DNA of 64,000 nt from Gimesia maris (GTDB lineage Bacteria; Planctomycetota; Planctomycetia; Planctomycetales; Planctomycetaceae), in the NCBI RefSeq assembly GCF_008298035.1, contig NZ_CP042910.1, positions 3,115,001-3,179,000 of the forward strand, given 5' to 3'. Below the pieces are notes generated by a model that was not told the origin of the DNA, searched no databases, and worked only from the letters and a program-made list of their open reading frames with translations. Positions 55,874 to 63,845 of this stretch are shown here, piece after piece; position 1 is the first letter of the stretch; every line of letters begins with the position of its first letter. The position numbers and the translations under genes are program-made.

Positions 55874-57031
55874 ATGTCCCCTTCGATTCTTGATGGCAAA
55901 TCGATCGTTTTTGCAGGTGGTGGCACTGGTGGCCATTTACTTCCCGGTCTGGCTGTCGCGGCGGAACTGGTTTCACGGGGGAACTGCAGGATCAGTTTTG
56001 TGGGGACCAACCGGTCAGTCGAACAACAGATCATTGCGCGGACCGGATATGAGCATGTCGATCTGCCTGTCGCTCCATTGAATACGGCGTTCCGAAACCC
56101 CTTCCGTTTTTTCGTGAATCATTTCCAGGCCTATTGGAAGGGACGTTCCTTTTTAAGAGAGACTAAGCCTGCACTGGTGATCGGCCTGGGAGGCATGGCG
56201 AGTGTGCCCGTCATTCTGGAAGCTTCCCGTTTAAAGCTGCCCATCATGCTGCTGGAACAGAATATTGTCTGTGGTAAAGCGAATCACTTTCTTCTGGGGC
56301 GGGCTGATGTGATCTGCAGTTCCTTTCCCGATACGATCTGGAACCGTTCCCAGATTGAGACGAGGCAGAAGCCGCGCGTCGTGGTGACTGGCAATCCCGT
56401 GCGGACGGAAATCAGGCGACTGGCTGAATCAGCGCAGGAGATTACTTCTCGCGGTAAAGATGGCGAATTTGTGATCCTGGTGCTGGGAGGCAGCCAGGGA
56501 GCTGTCTCGGTGAATTCTGCTGTGATCAATATGCTGGAACGGTCTCAGGATCAGCTACCGGAAACTATTCGGCTCGTGCATCAGGCGGGGGAAAAAGATT
56601 TTCACCGTGTCGAAAAAGCTTATGAAAGACTGGTGGATGCGATTCCCCGTCTGAATGTGACGATTCAGCCCTTCTTCGATGAGCTGTTGGACTGGTACGC
56701 TCGCGCTAATCTCGTCATTTCCCGCTCAGGGGCGACAACTCTCGCCGAACTGGCCTGTGCCGGCTGCCCCACAATTCTGATTCCCTATCCGGGGTCGGTG
56801 AATGAGCATCAGTTACTGAATGCCCGCTATTTTGAACAGCACGGGGCCGCTGCGATTGTCGAACAGTCTCCTGATTCTGAACTAACGGCAGGTCAGCTGC
56901 AGGATGCTGTTTTGAAGTTGCTGTTTGATGAAGGGCGACGAATGCAAATGGCGGAAAACATGCGCCCCCTGGCTTTGCCTGCAGCAGCAACTCGGGTTGC
57001 TGACGAAGTGGTGTCTTTGATCTCTGGTTGA
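55874..57031 (+). CDS. murG: UDP-N-acetylglucosamine:lipid I GlcNAc transferase
   Basis: MurG turns lipid I into lipid II on the inner membrane face. The 385-residue GT28 protein has GGGTGGHLLPGLAVAAEL near residue 17, VIGLGGMASVPVILEA, LLEQNIVCGKANHFLL, LVLGGSQGAVSVN, and the donor site ISRSGATTLAELACAGCPTILIPYPGSVNEHQLLNA. Length and order are normal. It follows ftsW by 86 bp. The stretch to lysC carries the dispersed repeat copy B. Confidence 0.96.
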   Translation: MSPSILDGKSIVFAGGGTGGHLLPGLAVAAELVSRGNCRISFVGTNRSVEQQIIARTGYEHVDLPVAPLNTAFRNPFRFFVNHFQAYWKGRSFLRETKPALVIGLGGMASVPVILEASRLKLPIMLLEQNIVCGKANHFLLGRADVICSSFPDTIWNRSQIETRQKPRVVVTGNPVRTEIRRLAESAQEITSRGKDGEFVILVLGGSQGAVSVNSAVINMLERSQDQLPETIRLVHQAGEKDFHRVEKAYERLVDAIPRLNVTIQPFFDELLDWYARANLVISRSGATTLAELACAGCPTILIPYPGSVNEHQLLNARYFEQHGAAAIVEQSPDSELTAGQLQDAVLKLLFDEGRRMQMAENMRPLALPAAATRVADEVVSLISG

Positions 57032-57410
57032 ATTGACCGCAATGTGTTCAGGGGAACACTGTTCGGTTCCGTCCAGAGTCATTTTCACAGTGCAACTGAG
57101 GGGGATGTTCCTTTTTTCCGGCTGCTTTTTCTGGTTTTAACGAAACCTCAAAGTTTGATGATTCACGAATCAGAGTCGATTTGTTACCTTTTCCCATTCC
57201 TGATTCACAGACAAAACAGAATTCCATTCATTAGATGGAGTCGAGTCGACTAGACTGTGTCCAGTTTTACTGTAGCGTCTCCAGGATCATCTGAACCGGG
57301 TATATTAGACCGTGGGGTGCTCTGGTGAAATGTGATGCGTTCTAAACACGACCGCCGGTCAGTGTAATCAGTAGTTTGTTCATTTTTTTGCAGAGAAACG
57401 GAGAGAGAAA
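57032..57410 (+). other. Intergenic region murG-lysC
   Basis: 379 bp without a gene. The second half holds copy B of the dispersed repeat. No clear terminator hairpin is seen after murG; CTTTTTTCCGGCTGCTTTTT around 57111 is T-rich without a good stem. Confidence 0.4.
57252..57346 (+). repeat. 95-bp dispersed noncoding repeat, copy B
   Basis: This copy starts AGACTGTGTCCAGTTTTACT, about 65 bp upstream of lysC, in the same orientation as copy C after lysC. Its TAGCGTCTCC arm at 57273-57282 faces GGGGTGCT, which can still pair if G-U is allowed, so the hairpin is partly kept. Confidence 0.85.
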
Positions 57411-59207
57411 GTGTCGCTCATTGTCCAGAAGTTTGGTGGAACGAGTGTAGCAGATACCAGTAAGATTCTGGCAGCGGCCCGTCGGGCAACCGAAATGCAA
57501 CAGGCGGGGCACCAGGTTGTGATGGTCGTCAGTGCGCGCGGTAAAAAAACAGACGAACTGGTCAGGCTGGCTGCAGAAATAACGGACCACCCTACTCCGC
57601 GCGAGATGGACATGCTGCTCTCGACAGGCGAGCAGGAATCAGTGGCTCTGATGGCGATGGCATTGCATAAGCTGGGAGTCGAAGCGATCAGCCTGACAGG
57701 GTCGCAGATCGGGGTCGTGACCGATTCTTCCCACACCAAAGCCCGGATTATTTCAATCTCTACCGAGCGGATGCGTGCTGCTCTGAATGAAGGAAAAATT
57801 GTGATCGCCGCTGGATTCCAGGGGCGGGATAAAGACTGGAATATCACAACACTGGGGCGTGGTGGCAGTGATACGACGGCGACTGCCCTGGCTGCCGTGC
57901 TGGATGCGGACATGTGTGAAATTTATACGGATGTGGAAGGTGTATTTACCACCGATCCCCGTATTGTTACGGAAGCACATAAAATCGACAGCATCTCATA
58001 CGATGAAATGCTGGAACTGGCCAGTCTGGGTGCGGGCGTCATGCATTCCCGGTCGATTGAGTTCGCGAAAAAATATAAGGTCCCTCTAAAAGTACGCCCT
58101 TCTTTTTCTGATGGAGAAGGAACCCTGATTGCGGTTCAACCGCTGGAAGGTGCCCCCGTGGTGACCGGGGTGGCATTCGTACGGGATGAAGTGCGCGTGA
58201 GTCTGACCGATATCCCTGACGAACCGGGGATCATGGGGAGTATCTTCACACGGATGGCCGAGCGTAAGATCTGCCTGGACATGATCGTGCAGGATGTGGG
58301 AACCGCAGGTCTGGCCCGCGTTTCCTTTACCGTTCCCCAGTCCGATCTGGCAGAAACATTGACGGCTGCTACCGAAGCCATCGAGGCAATCGGAGCCGGG
58401 AAAATCCAACATGGCACAAATCTATCCAAGGTTTCCATCGTGGGCTGCGGAATGCGGAACCATTACGGAGTGGCCAGCCGCATGTTTACCATTCTGGCTG
58501 AAGCCGGTATCAATGTGGGCATGATTACGACGAGTGAAATTAAGCTGACCGTGCTTGTGAACCGCGATCAGTGTGAAAAGGCGGTCCAGGTAATTCATAA
58601 CGGATTCGAGTTGAATCAGCTTTCCAGTTATTCGTTTGCAACCAATGAAAAGCTGTCAGATGGTCAGCAGACAGGTGAGTCTGCCCAGGTTTTGACGACG
58701 CTTGAGCAGGACATTATTAATCAGCTGTCTCACATGGAAGACATCGTGGTCAGTGAAGTGCTGCTGGATCAAAACCAGTCCCGCGTTACGGTCAGAAATC
58801 TGCCTGACAATCCGGGAATCTGTTCGCGGTTGTTCTCGGTCGTTGCCGAGGGGGGCGTTTCGGTCGATATGATCGTACAGAACATGGGAGAAGACGAGCA
58901 GGCACATCTGTCATTTACAGTTCCGCGGACTTCCCTGGAAAAAAGCCTGGAACTGGTGAGCCCGCTGTTGAAAGAATGGGGCGATGCCGAACTGAGTCAC
59001 GAGGCTGAAATTGCCAAGTTATCTGTCGTCGGGATTGGTTTACGCAGCCATACGGGTGTGGGGCAGTCCATGTTCAGCGCGCTCGCGGAAGCGGGCATCA
59101 ACATTCAAATGATTAACACCAGCGAAACCCGCATCAGTGCCGTTGTCGATCATGAACAGGGCGAAGCCGCTTACCGGGGACTGTTGCAGAAATTCGACCT
59201 GGGCTAG
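57411..59207 (+). CDS. lysC: Aspartate kinase with four ACT domains
   Basis: The enzyme phosphorylates aspartate, the first step towards lysine, diaminopimelate, threonine and methionine. The 598-residue protein starts with a GTG preceded by GGAGAGAG. The kinase domain has KFGGTSVAD at 7-15, AAGFQGRD, TTLGRGGSDTTATALAAVLDAD and EIYTDVEGVFTTDPR. It then carries two paired ACT sets, one about 265-425 (DEPGIMGSIFTRMAE; AGINVGMITTSEIK) and a second about 435-598 (DNPGICSRLFSVVAE; AGINIQMINTSETR). Most bacterial LysC have one such pair (~400 residues); the four-ACT form is known from cyanobacteria. Its place after murG fits diaminopimelate supply. Confidence 0.95.
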   Translation: MSLIVQKFGGTSVADTSKILAAARRATEMQQAGHQVVMVVSARGKKTDELVRLAAEITDHPTPREMDMLLSTGEQESVALMAMALHKLGVEAISLTGSQIGVVTDSSHTKARIISISTERMRAALNEGKIVIAAGFQGRDKDWNITTLGRGGSDTTATALAAVLDADMCEIYTDVEGVFTTDPRIVTEAHKIDSISYDEMLELASLGAGVMHSRSIEFAKKYKVPLKVRPSFSDGEGTLIAVQPLEGAPVVTGVAFVRDEVRVSLTDIPDEPGIMGSIFTRMAERKICLDMIVQDVGTAGLARVSFTVPQSDLAETLTAATEAIEAIGAGKIQHGTNLSKVSIVGCGMRNHYGVASRMFTILAEAGINVGMITTSEIKLTVLVNRDQCEKAVQVIHNGFELNQLSSYSFATNEKLSDGQQTGESAQVLTTLEQDIINQLSHMEDIVVSEVLLDQNQSRVTVRNLPDNPGICSRLFSVVAEGGVSVDMIVQNMGEDEQAHLSFTVPRTSLEKSLELVSPLLKEWGDAELSHEAEIAKLSVVGIGLRSHTGVGQSMFSALAEAGINIQMINTSETRISAVVDHEQGEAAYRGLLQKFDLG

Positions 59208-59300
59208 ACTGTGTCCCGTTTTACTGTAGCGTTTCCAGGTCTATTTGGGACGAGTCTATTAGCTTGAGTGCCGCTCTGGTTAGATATGATTCGGTCTGAA
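59206..59300 (+). repeat. 95-bp dispersed noncoding repeat, copy C
   Basis: This copy starts at the lysC stop codon (its first two bases are the last two of TAG). It aligns without gaps to copies A and B but is the most diverged, and its inverted repeat is reduced to AGCG/CGCT. Confidence 0.8.
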
Positions 59301-59305
59301 TTCAT

Positions 59306-59680
59306 TTACAACTCTTCAGCGAGCGCAGACTCCAGGATCTGAGGAAGTTGTGCAGAGAATCTGCTCCGCGGCATGACTTCTGAGCAGCCTGCTTCCCGGG
59401 CAGCTTCGAGTTTTTCGACATCCACGTGCGGTCCAAACGCGACACTGATGAGAGCGGGATGCTCCTGGTGGATTGATTTCAGCTGTTCCCAGTTTAATGA
59501 GGGCTGGTTGAGATCCACCAGCAGAACCTGGCGAATGGTGTCATCCAGTTGCGCCAGGGCCTGACGCGTGCTGAGCACGGTACAGAATGTGTATTCCAAC
59601 TGTCGGGCGGCCCCGGTAATCTGGCTCGAAAACATGATGTCCGAACAGAGAATGAGTACCTGGGATGCTGGTTTTGTCAT
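59306..59680 (-). CDS. Degenerate response-regulator receiver domain
   Basis: The 124-residue protein has the receiver fold: VLILCSD, a phospho-acceptor-like Asp in VLLVDLNQP, then PALISVAFGP and EAAREAGCSEVMPRSRF. The Thr/Ser after strand 4 is Ala, and the Lys expected before Pro is Met (MPRSRF), so normal phospho-switching looks impaired. It is a stand-alone pseudo-receiver. It starts 19 bp after the CaMKII-AD gene and is the last gene of the clpX-FHA-CaMKII-AD group. Its stop lies six bases from repeat copy C. Confidence 0.7.
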   Translation of the reverse strand: MTKPASQVLILCSDIMFSSQITGAARQLEYTFCTVLSTRQALAQLDDTIRQVLLVDLNQPSLNWEQLKSIHQEHPALISVAFGPHVDVEKLEAAREAGCSEVMPRSRFSAQLPQILESALAEEL

Positions 59681-59699
59681 AATTGGTTACCGGGTATTT

Positions 59700-60086
59700 T
59701 CAGATTGTGGAGCGATGAAAATGGACGTGTTGCCATTCCCCATCCTGTTTCTGCCAGATGCGGGTTTCTTCGCAGGCAGCACTGGAATCGTGGCCATGTT
59801 CATCGATTGCCTGGACAATGCGGACATAAGTAATGAGGGCGACTTCGCCCATGATTGAGACCATGGGCGAACTGATGGTCGACTGGCGCGGCCTGCCCGT
59901 GGGATTCATGTCGAAATAAAAGCGATGGAAATCCATCCCTGAAATCAGGTGCCCCCTGGCTTCCGGTTCAAAGGCGGTCAGCTCTTCATCGCAGAGACTG
60001 GTGTAGGTGTTCCAGTCTTTATGGTCGATGGAATCCAGAAGTTGCTTGCTGAGTTTTAACAACTCTTGTACGTCGTTATCGGACAT
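59700..60086 (-). CDS. CaMKII association-domain (SnoaL/NTF2-like) protein
   Basis: The 128-residue protein matches the association domain of calcium/calmodulin-dependent kinase II, an NTF2-like cone that assembles into large rings. Key stretches: ELLKLSKQLLDSIDHKDWNTYTSLCDEELTAFEPEARGHLISGMDFHRFYFD and CEETRIWQKQDGEWQHVHFHRS. No kinase is attached. It lies between an FHA gene (32 bp) and a pseudo-receiver (19 bp), which suggests a signalling scaffold. Confidence 0.85.
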   Translation of the reverse strand: MSDNDVQELLKLSKQLLDSIDHKDWNTYTSLCDEELTAFEPEARGHLISGMDFHRFYFDMNPTGRPRQSTISSPMVSIMGEVALITYVRIVQAIDEHGHDSSAACEETRIWQKQDGEWQHVHFHRSTI

Positions 60087-60118
60087 GAATGAGTCTTTCA
60101 GAAACGGATTGATGGAGT

Positions 60119-60661
60119 TCAGTTTTGATCCATTTTATCCGTTAGTTCAATTTCTGGAAATTGAATGGTCTTTTTATTTTCTGAAGAACTCTGATCTGGT
60201 ACGTACTCATCAATGGTTGCCGTTTCGCTCGATTTTTTTTGATGCTCCGGCAATGGAATGTCCAGTGACCGTACATCATCAGAAACTGCTGTCAGAGTAT
60301 TTTCCGGTAAGATCCCCTCCAGTGATTTGAGGTTGATTGTCGAGCCGACGTCGACAAAGACTTGCGGATCGTAGTCGACCTGAAAATTGACGTCGGCAAT
60401 CGACAGCAGGCAGCCGGGAATCAGCTTGGTGTCCCGTTTCGGAGTCAGTTTCTGACCATCAATGAAGGTACCATTGGAACTGCCCAGATCATGGACCAGG
60501 GCTACAGAACCGGTCAGGAATATTTTGCAGTGGTGCCGGCTGACCAGATCGGATTTCAGCTTGATATCGCAGTCAGCAGCTCTTCCGATCAAAGTCGTTT
60601 TTGTGAGCGTCATGGTTTTAGTTTTAGGGGACGAACTTTGAACACTCAAACGAATTTTCAT
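60119..60661 (-). CDS. FHA-domain protein
   Basis: The 180-residue protein starts at the ATG at 60661 with the FHA domain at once: IRLSVQSS, LIGRAADCDIKLKSDLVSRHHCKI, VHDLGSSNGTFIDGQKL, LLSIADVNFQV. FHA binds phosphothreonine. The last ~70 residues are Ser/Glu-rich and disordered (ETATIDEYVPDQSSSENK), with a TID/TIQ pattern that could be phosphorylated. A longer frame from 60754 crosses the clpX terminator and is unlikely. Target kinase unknown; no kinase is in this window. Confidence 0.85.
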   Translation of the reverse strand: MKIRLSVQSSSPKTKTMTLTKTTLIGRAADCDIKLKSDLVSRHHCKIFLTGSVALVHDLGSSNGTFIDGQKLTPKRDTKLIPGCLLSIADVNFQVDYDPQVFVDVGSTINLKSLEGILPENTLTAVSDDVRSLDIPLPEHQKKSSETATIDEYVPDQSSSENKKTIQFPEIELTDKMDQN

Positions 60662-60676
60662 GACTCTACCACACGT

Positions 60677-60708
60677 AAGAAAACCCGCCGAAGTAAGGCT
60701 TCGGCGGG
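60677..60708 (-). terminator. Terminator of clpX
   Basis: CCCGCCGAAG at 60684-60693 pairs with CTTCGGCGGG at 60699-60708 around five bases. On the minus strand it is followed by TTTTCTT. It sits 49 bp after the clpX stop and 16 bp before the FHA start, so the FHA gene either has its own promoter or relies on read-through. Confidence 0.9.
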
Positions 60709-60756
60709 AAATTAGTTGATCGTTGGATCTATTATAGGCCCCCTGCTGACGCAAGT

Positions 60757-62043
60757 CTATGCGGCTGCAGAGTCATCACTGGGGAAAAGTTGTTCAGTAC
60801 CCTGGATGATTTCCGGAGTGACCACATATTTCTTGCCGGCTTCCTGTTCGGGAAGTTCGTACATGATATCGAACATGGCCTGTTCAATGACACTGCGTAA
60901 GCCACGTGCTCCCGTATTTTTCTTTTGAGCAATACGGGCGATTTCGTGCAGTGCACCGTCAGTGAATTCCAGTTCGGCCTTTTCCATTTCGAAGAATTTC
61001 TGGAACTGCCTGACCAGAGAATTCTTGGGTTCGGTCAGAACACGTACAAGGTCTCCCTCGCCGAGCTGGGAGAGAGAAGAGAGTACGGGCAGACGTCCCA
61101 GGAGTTCCGGAATCAGACCGAATTCCAGCACGTCATCCACGGATGCCTGTGCCAGCAGGTCATTTTTAGACCGTTCCTGTACTTTCTTCTGCTGGTTATT
61201 CTGTCCGAAACCGATTGTTTTTCGCCCCAGTCGTTTCCCGACAATATCTTCCAGTCCCACAAAGGTACCGCCACAGATAAAGAGGATGTTACTGGTGTCG
61301 AGCTGAATATACTGCTGTTCGGGATGTTTGCGACCACCTTGCGGAGGCACATTGGCAACGGTCCCTTCCAGCATTTTCAGCAACGCCTGCTGAACGCCTT
61401 CGCCGGAAACATCCCGGGTGATGGAGACGTTCTGGCTGGTTTTGCCGATCTTGTCTATTTCGTCGATGAATAAAATACCACGCTGGGCAGCTTCGACATC
61501 GAAATCGGCGGCATGTAACAGCTTGAGTAACAGGTTCTCAACATCTTCGCCCACATAACCGGCTTCGGTTAGCGTGGTGGCATCCCCAATGGCAAAGGGG
61601 ACCTGCAGGTAGCGGGCCAGACTTTTGGCCAGCAGGGTCTTACCAGATCCGGTAGGACCAATCAGCAGTATGTTGGATTTATCCAGTTCAACGTCCGAGC
61701 CCTCTTCTTCAGAGTGCATCAGTCGTTTGTAGTGATTGTGAACAGCAACCGCCATGACTTTCTTGGCTCGTTCCTGGCCAATCACATAGTCGTTGAGGTG
61801 TGTTACAATTTCCCTTGGTGTGGGAACATTCTTGAACAGTTTTTTGGTGGTGCCTCTGCGGCGGTGTTCCTGTTCCAGAATGGATTGGCAAACTTCAATA
61901 CATTCGCCACAGATATACGCGTTATCGGGTCCCTCTACCAGGGGCCCCACTTCACGATAGCTTTTTCTGCAAAAAGAACAGTTCGCGTTTTTCTTCCCAG
62001 AAGAATTACGTTTTCCAGAGGTGATATCTCGTCCGGTGGGCAT
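60757..62043 (-). CDS. clpX: ATP-dependent Clp protease ATP-binding subunit ClpX
   Basis: ClpX unfolds tagged proteins and feeds them to ClpP. The 428-residue protein has the N-terminal zinc-binding domain with Cys22, Cys25, Cys45 and Cys48, Walker A GPTGSGKT at 129-136, [18 protein letters not shown], Walker [12 protein letters not shown], and [10 protein letters not shown] near the end. Normal length. clpP and tig are not adjacent, unlike the common tig-clpP-clpX order. Confidence 0.97.
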   Translation of the reverse strand: MPTGRDITSGKRNSSGKKNANCSFCRKSYREVGPLVEGPDNAYICGECIEVCQSILEQEHRRRGTTKKLFKNVPTPREIVTHLNDYVIGQERAKKVMAVAVHNHYKRLMHSEEEGSDVELDKSNILLIGPTGSGKTLLAKSLARYLQVPFAIGDATTLTEAGYVGEDVENLLLKLLHAADFDVEAAQRGILFIDEIDKIGKTSQNVSITRDVSGEGVQQALLKMLEGTVANVPPQGGRKHPEQQYIQLDTSNILFICGGTFVGLEDIVGKRLGRKTIGFGQNNQQKKVQERSKNDLLAQASVDDVLEFGLIPELLGRLPVLSSLSQLGEGDLVRVLTEPKNSLVRQFQKFFEMEKAELEFTDGALHEIARIAQKKNTGARGLRSVIEQAMFDIMYELPEQEAGKKYVVTPEIIQGTEQLFPSDDSAAA

Positions 62044-62244
62044 AGCTTCCCTTCAACGGTGTCAACTAAATAATGGCGATCAACGTCCAGTGAGTTTTGA
62101 TTCTGCCTCCGTGCAAATCACTCGATAGGTAAAATAAATTTTGAAATGGATTCCTGATAAGAATCGATATCGATTTCTAAGAGGCCGTTATCGGATAAAA
62201 AAAAGTGATCTAATTCTATTTGCATTAAGAGGAACCGCTGACAG

Positions 62245-62598
62245 TTATTGCTGATCCGACTGATTGTTAATTTCAGCCTGATCAGAATTTGCATCAACGG
62301 CGTCCTTTTCCAGGCCGGGTTTGGCTGGTGCAACGAGTCGCTTTTTGATGGATCGGAATTCGTCGTCGGTAAGGTCACCTTCTCGCTGCATTTCTGCGAA
62401 TTGCATAAGTAATTCACGGGCATCCACATGACGATCCTCATTTTCCCGAAAACGTCCTACGATCCATACGATCAACCAAATCAAAAAACTGACAATGAAG
62501 ACTGCCAGGATCCATTCCACGAGACGGTCCCCCAGCAGTTCCTTGAACAGCTTTTGTTTATCCGCCTGATTTCCCAAAGTTAAAAAAATGAAAATCAC
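62245..62598 (-). CDS. Small membrane protein with SHOCT-like end
   Basis: The 117-residue protein has one strong membrane helix (about 28-47, WILAVFIVSFLIWLIVWIVG), a short basic linker, and a SHOCT-like module (LLMQFAEMQREGDLTDDEFRSIKKRL, about 64-89), followed by an Asp/Asn/Gln-rich tail. SHOCT modules are short oligomerisation elements on many small membrane proteins. It lies about 200 bp upstream of clpX on the same strand. Function unknown. Confidence 0.72.
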   Translation of the reverse strand: MIFIFLTLGNQADKQKLFKELLGDRLVEWILAVFIVSFLIWLIVWIVGRFRENEDRHVDARELLMQFAEMQREGDLTDDEFRSIKKRLVAPAKPGLEKDAVDANSDQAEINNQSDQQ

Positions 62599-63314
62599 TG
62601 TAATTCAGGCAGAGAGTAAAGTCTTCCTGCCTTCCCTAGAATACTGACTGAAAAGTACGACGCATGATCAATGGTCTGCGGCGATGGACTCGATGTTTTA
62701 ACGAACGGACTGTCGTTATTATTAGGGACAAGTCAGAACGAGGCAAGTCTTCTCGAGTCTCAGGTCAGTATCAGTATATGCGAGAATAAGCATTTCACGC
62801 GCCAAAAATGGTCAGTTTACGATAAGAAACAGAAATAGGATTACTGGGAAACAGGAGTGTCTAGTGGCAGATTCGCTGTTCTTGGTAAAAAAGCCTGCTT
62901 TTCCAGCGTCAATTGTGTCGTTGAATCGGGGGCTGATAAAATCATCAGGTCTTCCCAGTCTTTGTAGAAGTTCAGCTCCAAATTCTGCCCGTCGGCGAGG
63001 AATGCAGGTTGAATCGTAAAAATTACATTGTCGAACTTACCGTAAGTATAATGTGACTTGTGATTTGACTGATTTTACCTGGCATGGGAGAATAGCATGG
63101 TTCAGGAATTCTGACAGTTGCGATTTCGAATTGGAACCAGAGGGAAAATTGCCTGTGAGGTCTGCAGACCGCTTGCATTGCATCCTGAACGGTTCAATTT
63201 TATGATCGACTTTCAAATCAGACATCAATTACAATTCCCGGTTTGACTGACAACAGGTCAGGCTGATGTTTTTAATACATTTTAATACAGATCGATAGAA
63301 TTTGAGGATTTTGA
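62599..63314. other. Long gap between the SHOCT-like gene and a conserved-looking small gene
   Basis: 716 bp that hold one probable gene remnant (separate entry) and otherwise nothing I can support. A 63-codon minus-strand frame at 63037-63228 is not convincing. Promoters for the divergent flanking genes should be here. Confidence 0.35.
62841..63074 (-). pseudogene. Probable gene remnant, C-terminal end only
   Basis: A 77-codon stop-free minus-strand frame ends in TAA at 62841-62843. Its last ~65 residues read like a folded protein: YGKFDNVIFTIQPAFLADG, LELNFYKDWEDLMILSAP, TQLTLEKQAFLP. An in-frame TAA lies just upstream at 63075-63077. The only Met is internal, and no start with a ribosome-binding site is seen. 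It looks like the 3' end of a gene whose 5' part was lost or frameshifted. Family not recognised. Confidence 0.4.
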
Positions 63315-63800
63315 ATGGACTTTGAGAAACGCCTTCAGCATGCCATCAATAAAGGGCGCGCCGCCAAAGATGAAGAAATACGGCAGGAAGTCGGTAAAAA
63401 GATGACTGAGGAAGAGTTTCGGAATCTTCATTTAAAATACCGCCTGGAACTGACGGATCATATCGACAGCTGCCTGAAAAAACTGGCCGATCATTTTCCC
63501 GGATTTCAGTTCAATACCCTGATGGGGGAAGAAGGCTGGGGTTCGAAAATTACGCGTGACGATGTCAGCCTGAATTCCGGCAAACAGGCACGGACGCTTT
63601 ACAGCCGCCTGGAAATGATCGTTCGCCCTTTCACAGAAACGCATATCCTTGAACTGGTTGCCAAAGCCACGATTCGGAACAAAGAAATTTATAATCGTTC
63701 TCATTATCAGTTTATCGCCGAAGCTGATATGCAGTCTTTTGAGGACCTGATGGACCTTTGGATTCTGGAATTTGCCGAGCAGTTTTCATTTCAGGGCTGA
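63315..63800 (+). CDS. Conserved-looking protein of unknown function
   Basis: The 161-residue protein has no signal or membrane segment. It is charged and mostly helical: MDFEKRLQHAINKGRAAKDEE, EEFRNLHLKYRLELTDHIDSCLKKL, a GEEGWGSKI turn, LYSRLEMIVRPFTETHILELVAKATIRNKEI and FEDLMDLWILEFAEQF. TTTTGAGGATTTTGA precedes the ATG, so a GAGG eight to eleven bases upstream supports it. It precedes the aldolase gene by 45 bp and may share its transcript. I do not recognise the family. Confidence 0.75.
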   Translation: MDFEKRLQHAINKGRAAKDEEIRQEVGKKMTEEEFRNLHLKYRLELTDHIDSCLKKLADHFPGFQFNTLMGEEGWGSKITRDDVSLNSGKQARTLYSRLEMIVRPFTETHILELVAKATIRNKEIYNRSHYQFIAEADMQSFEDLMDLWILEFAEQFSFQG

Positions 63801-63845
63801 TCAAGAATCCCTCCAAACCGTTACAATAATTAAGGTAAACAGCAG

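Noticed and set aside
63037..63228. 63-codon minus-strand frame beside the remnant
   Set aside because: Not protein-like enough, though it could be the frameshifted 5' part of the remnant at 62841-63074.
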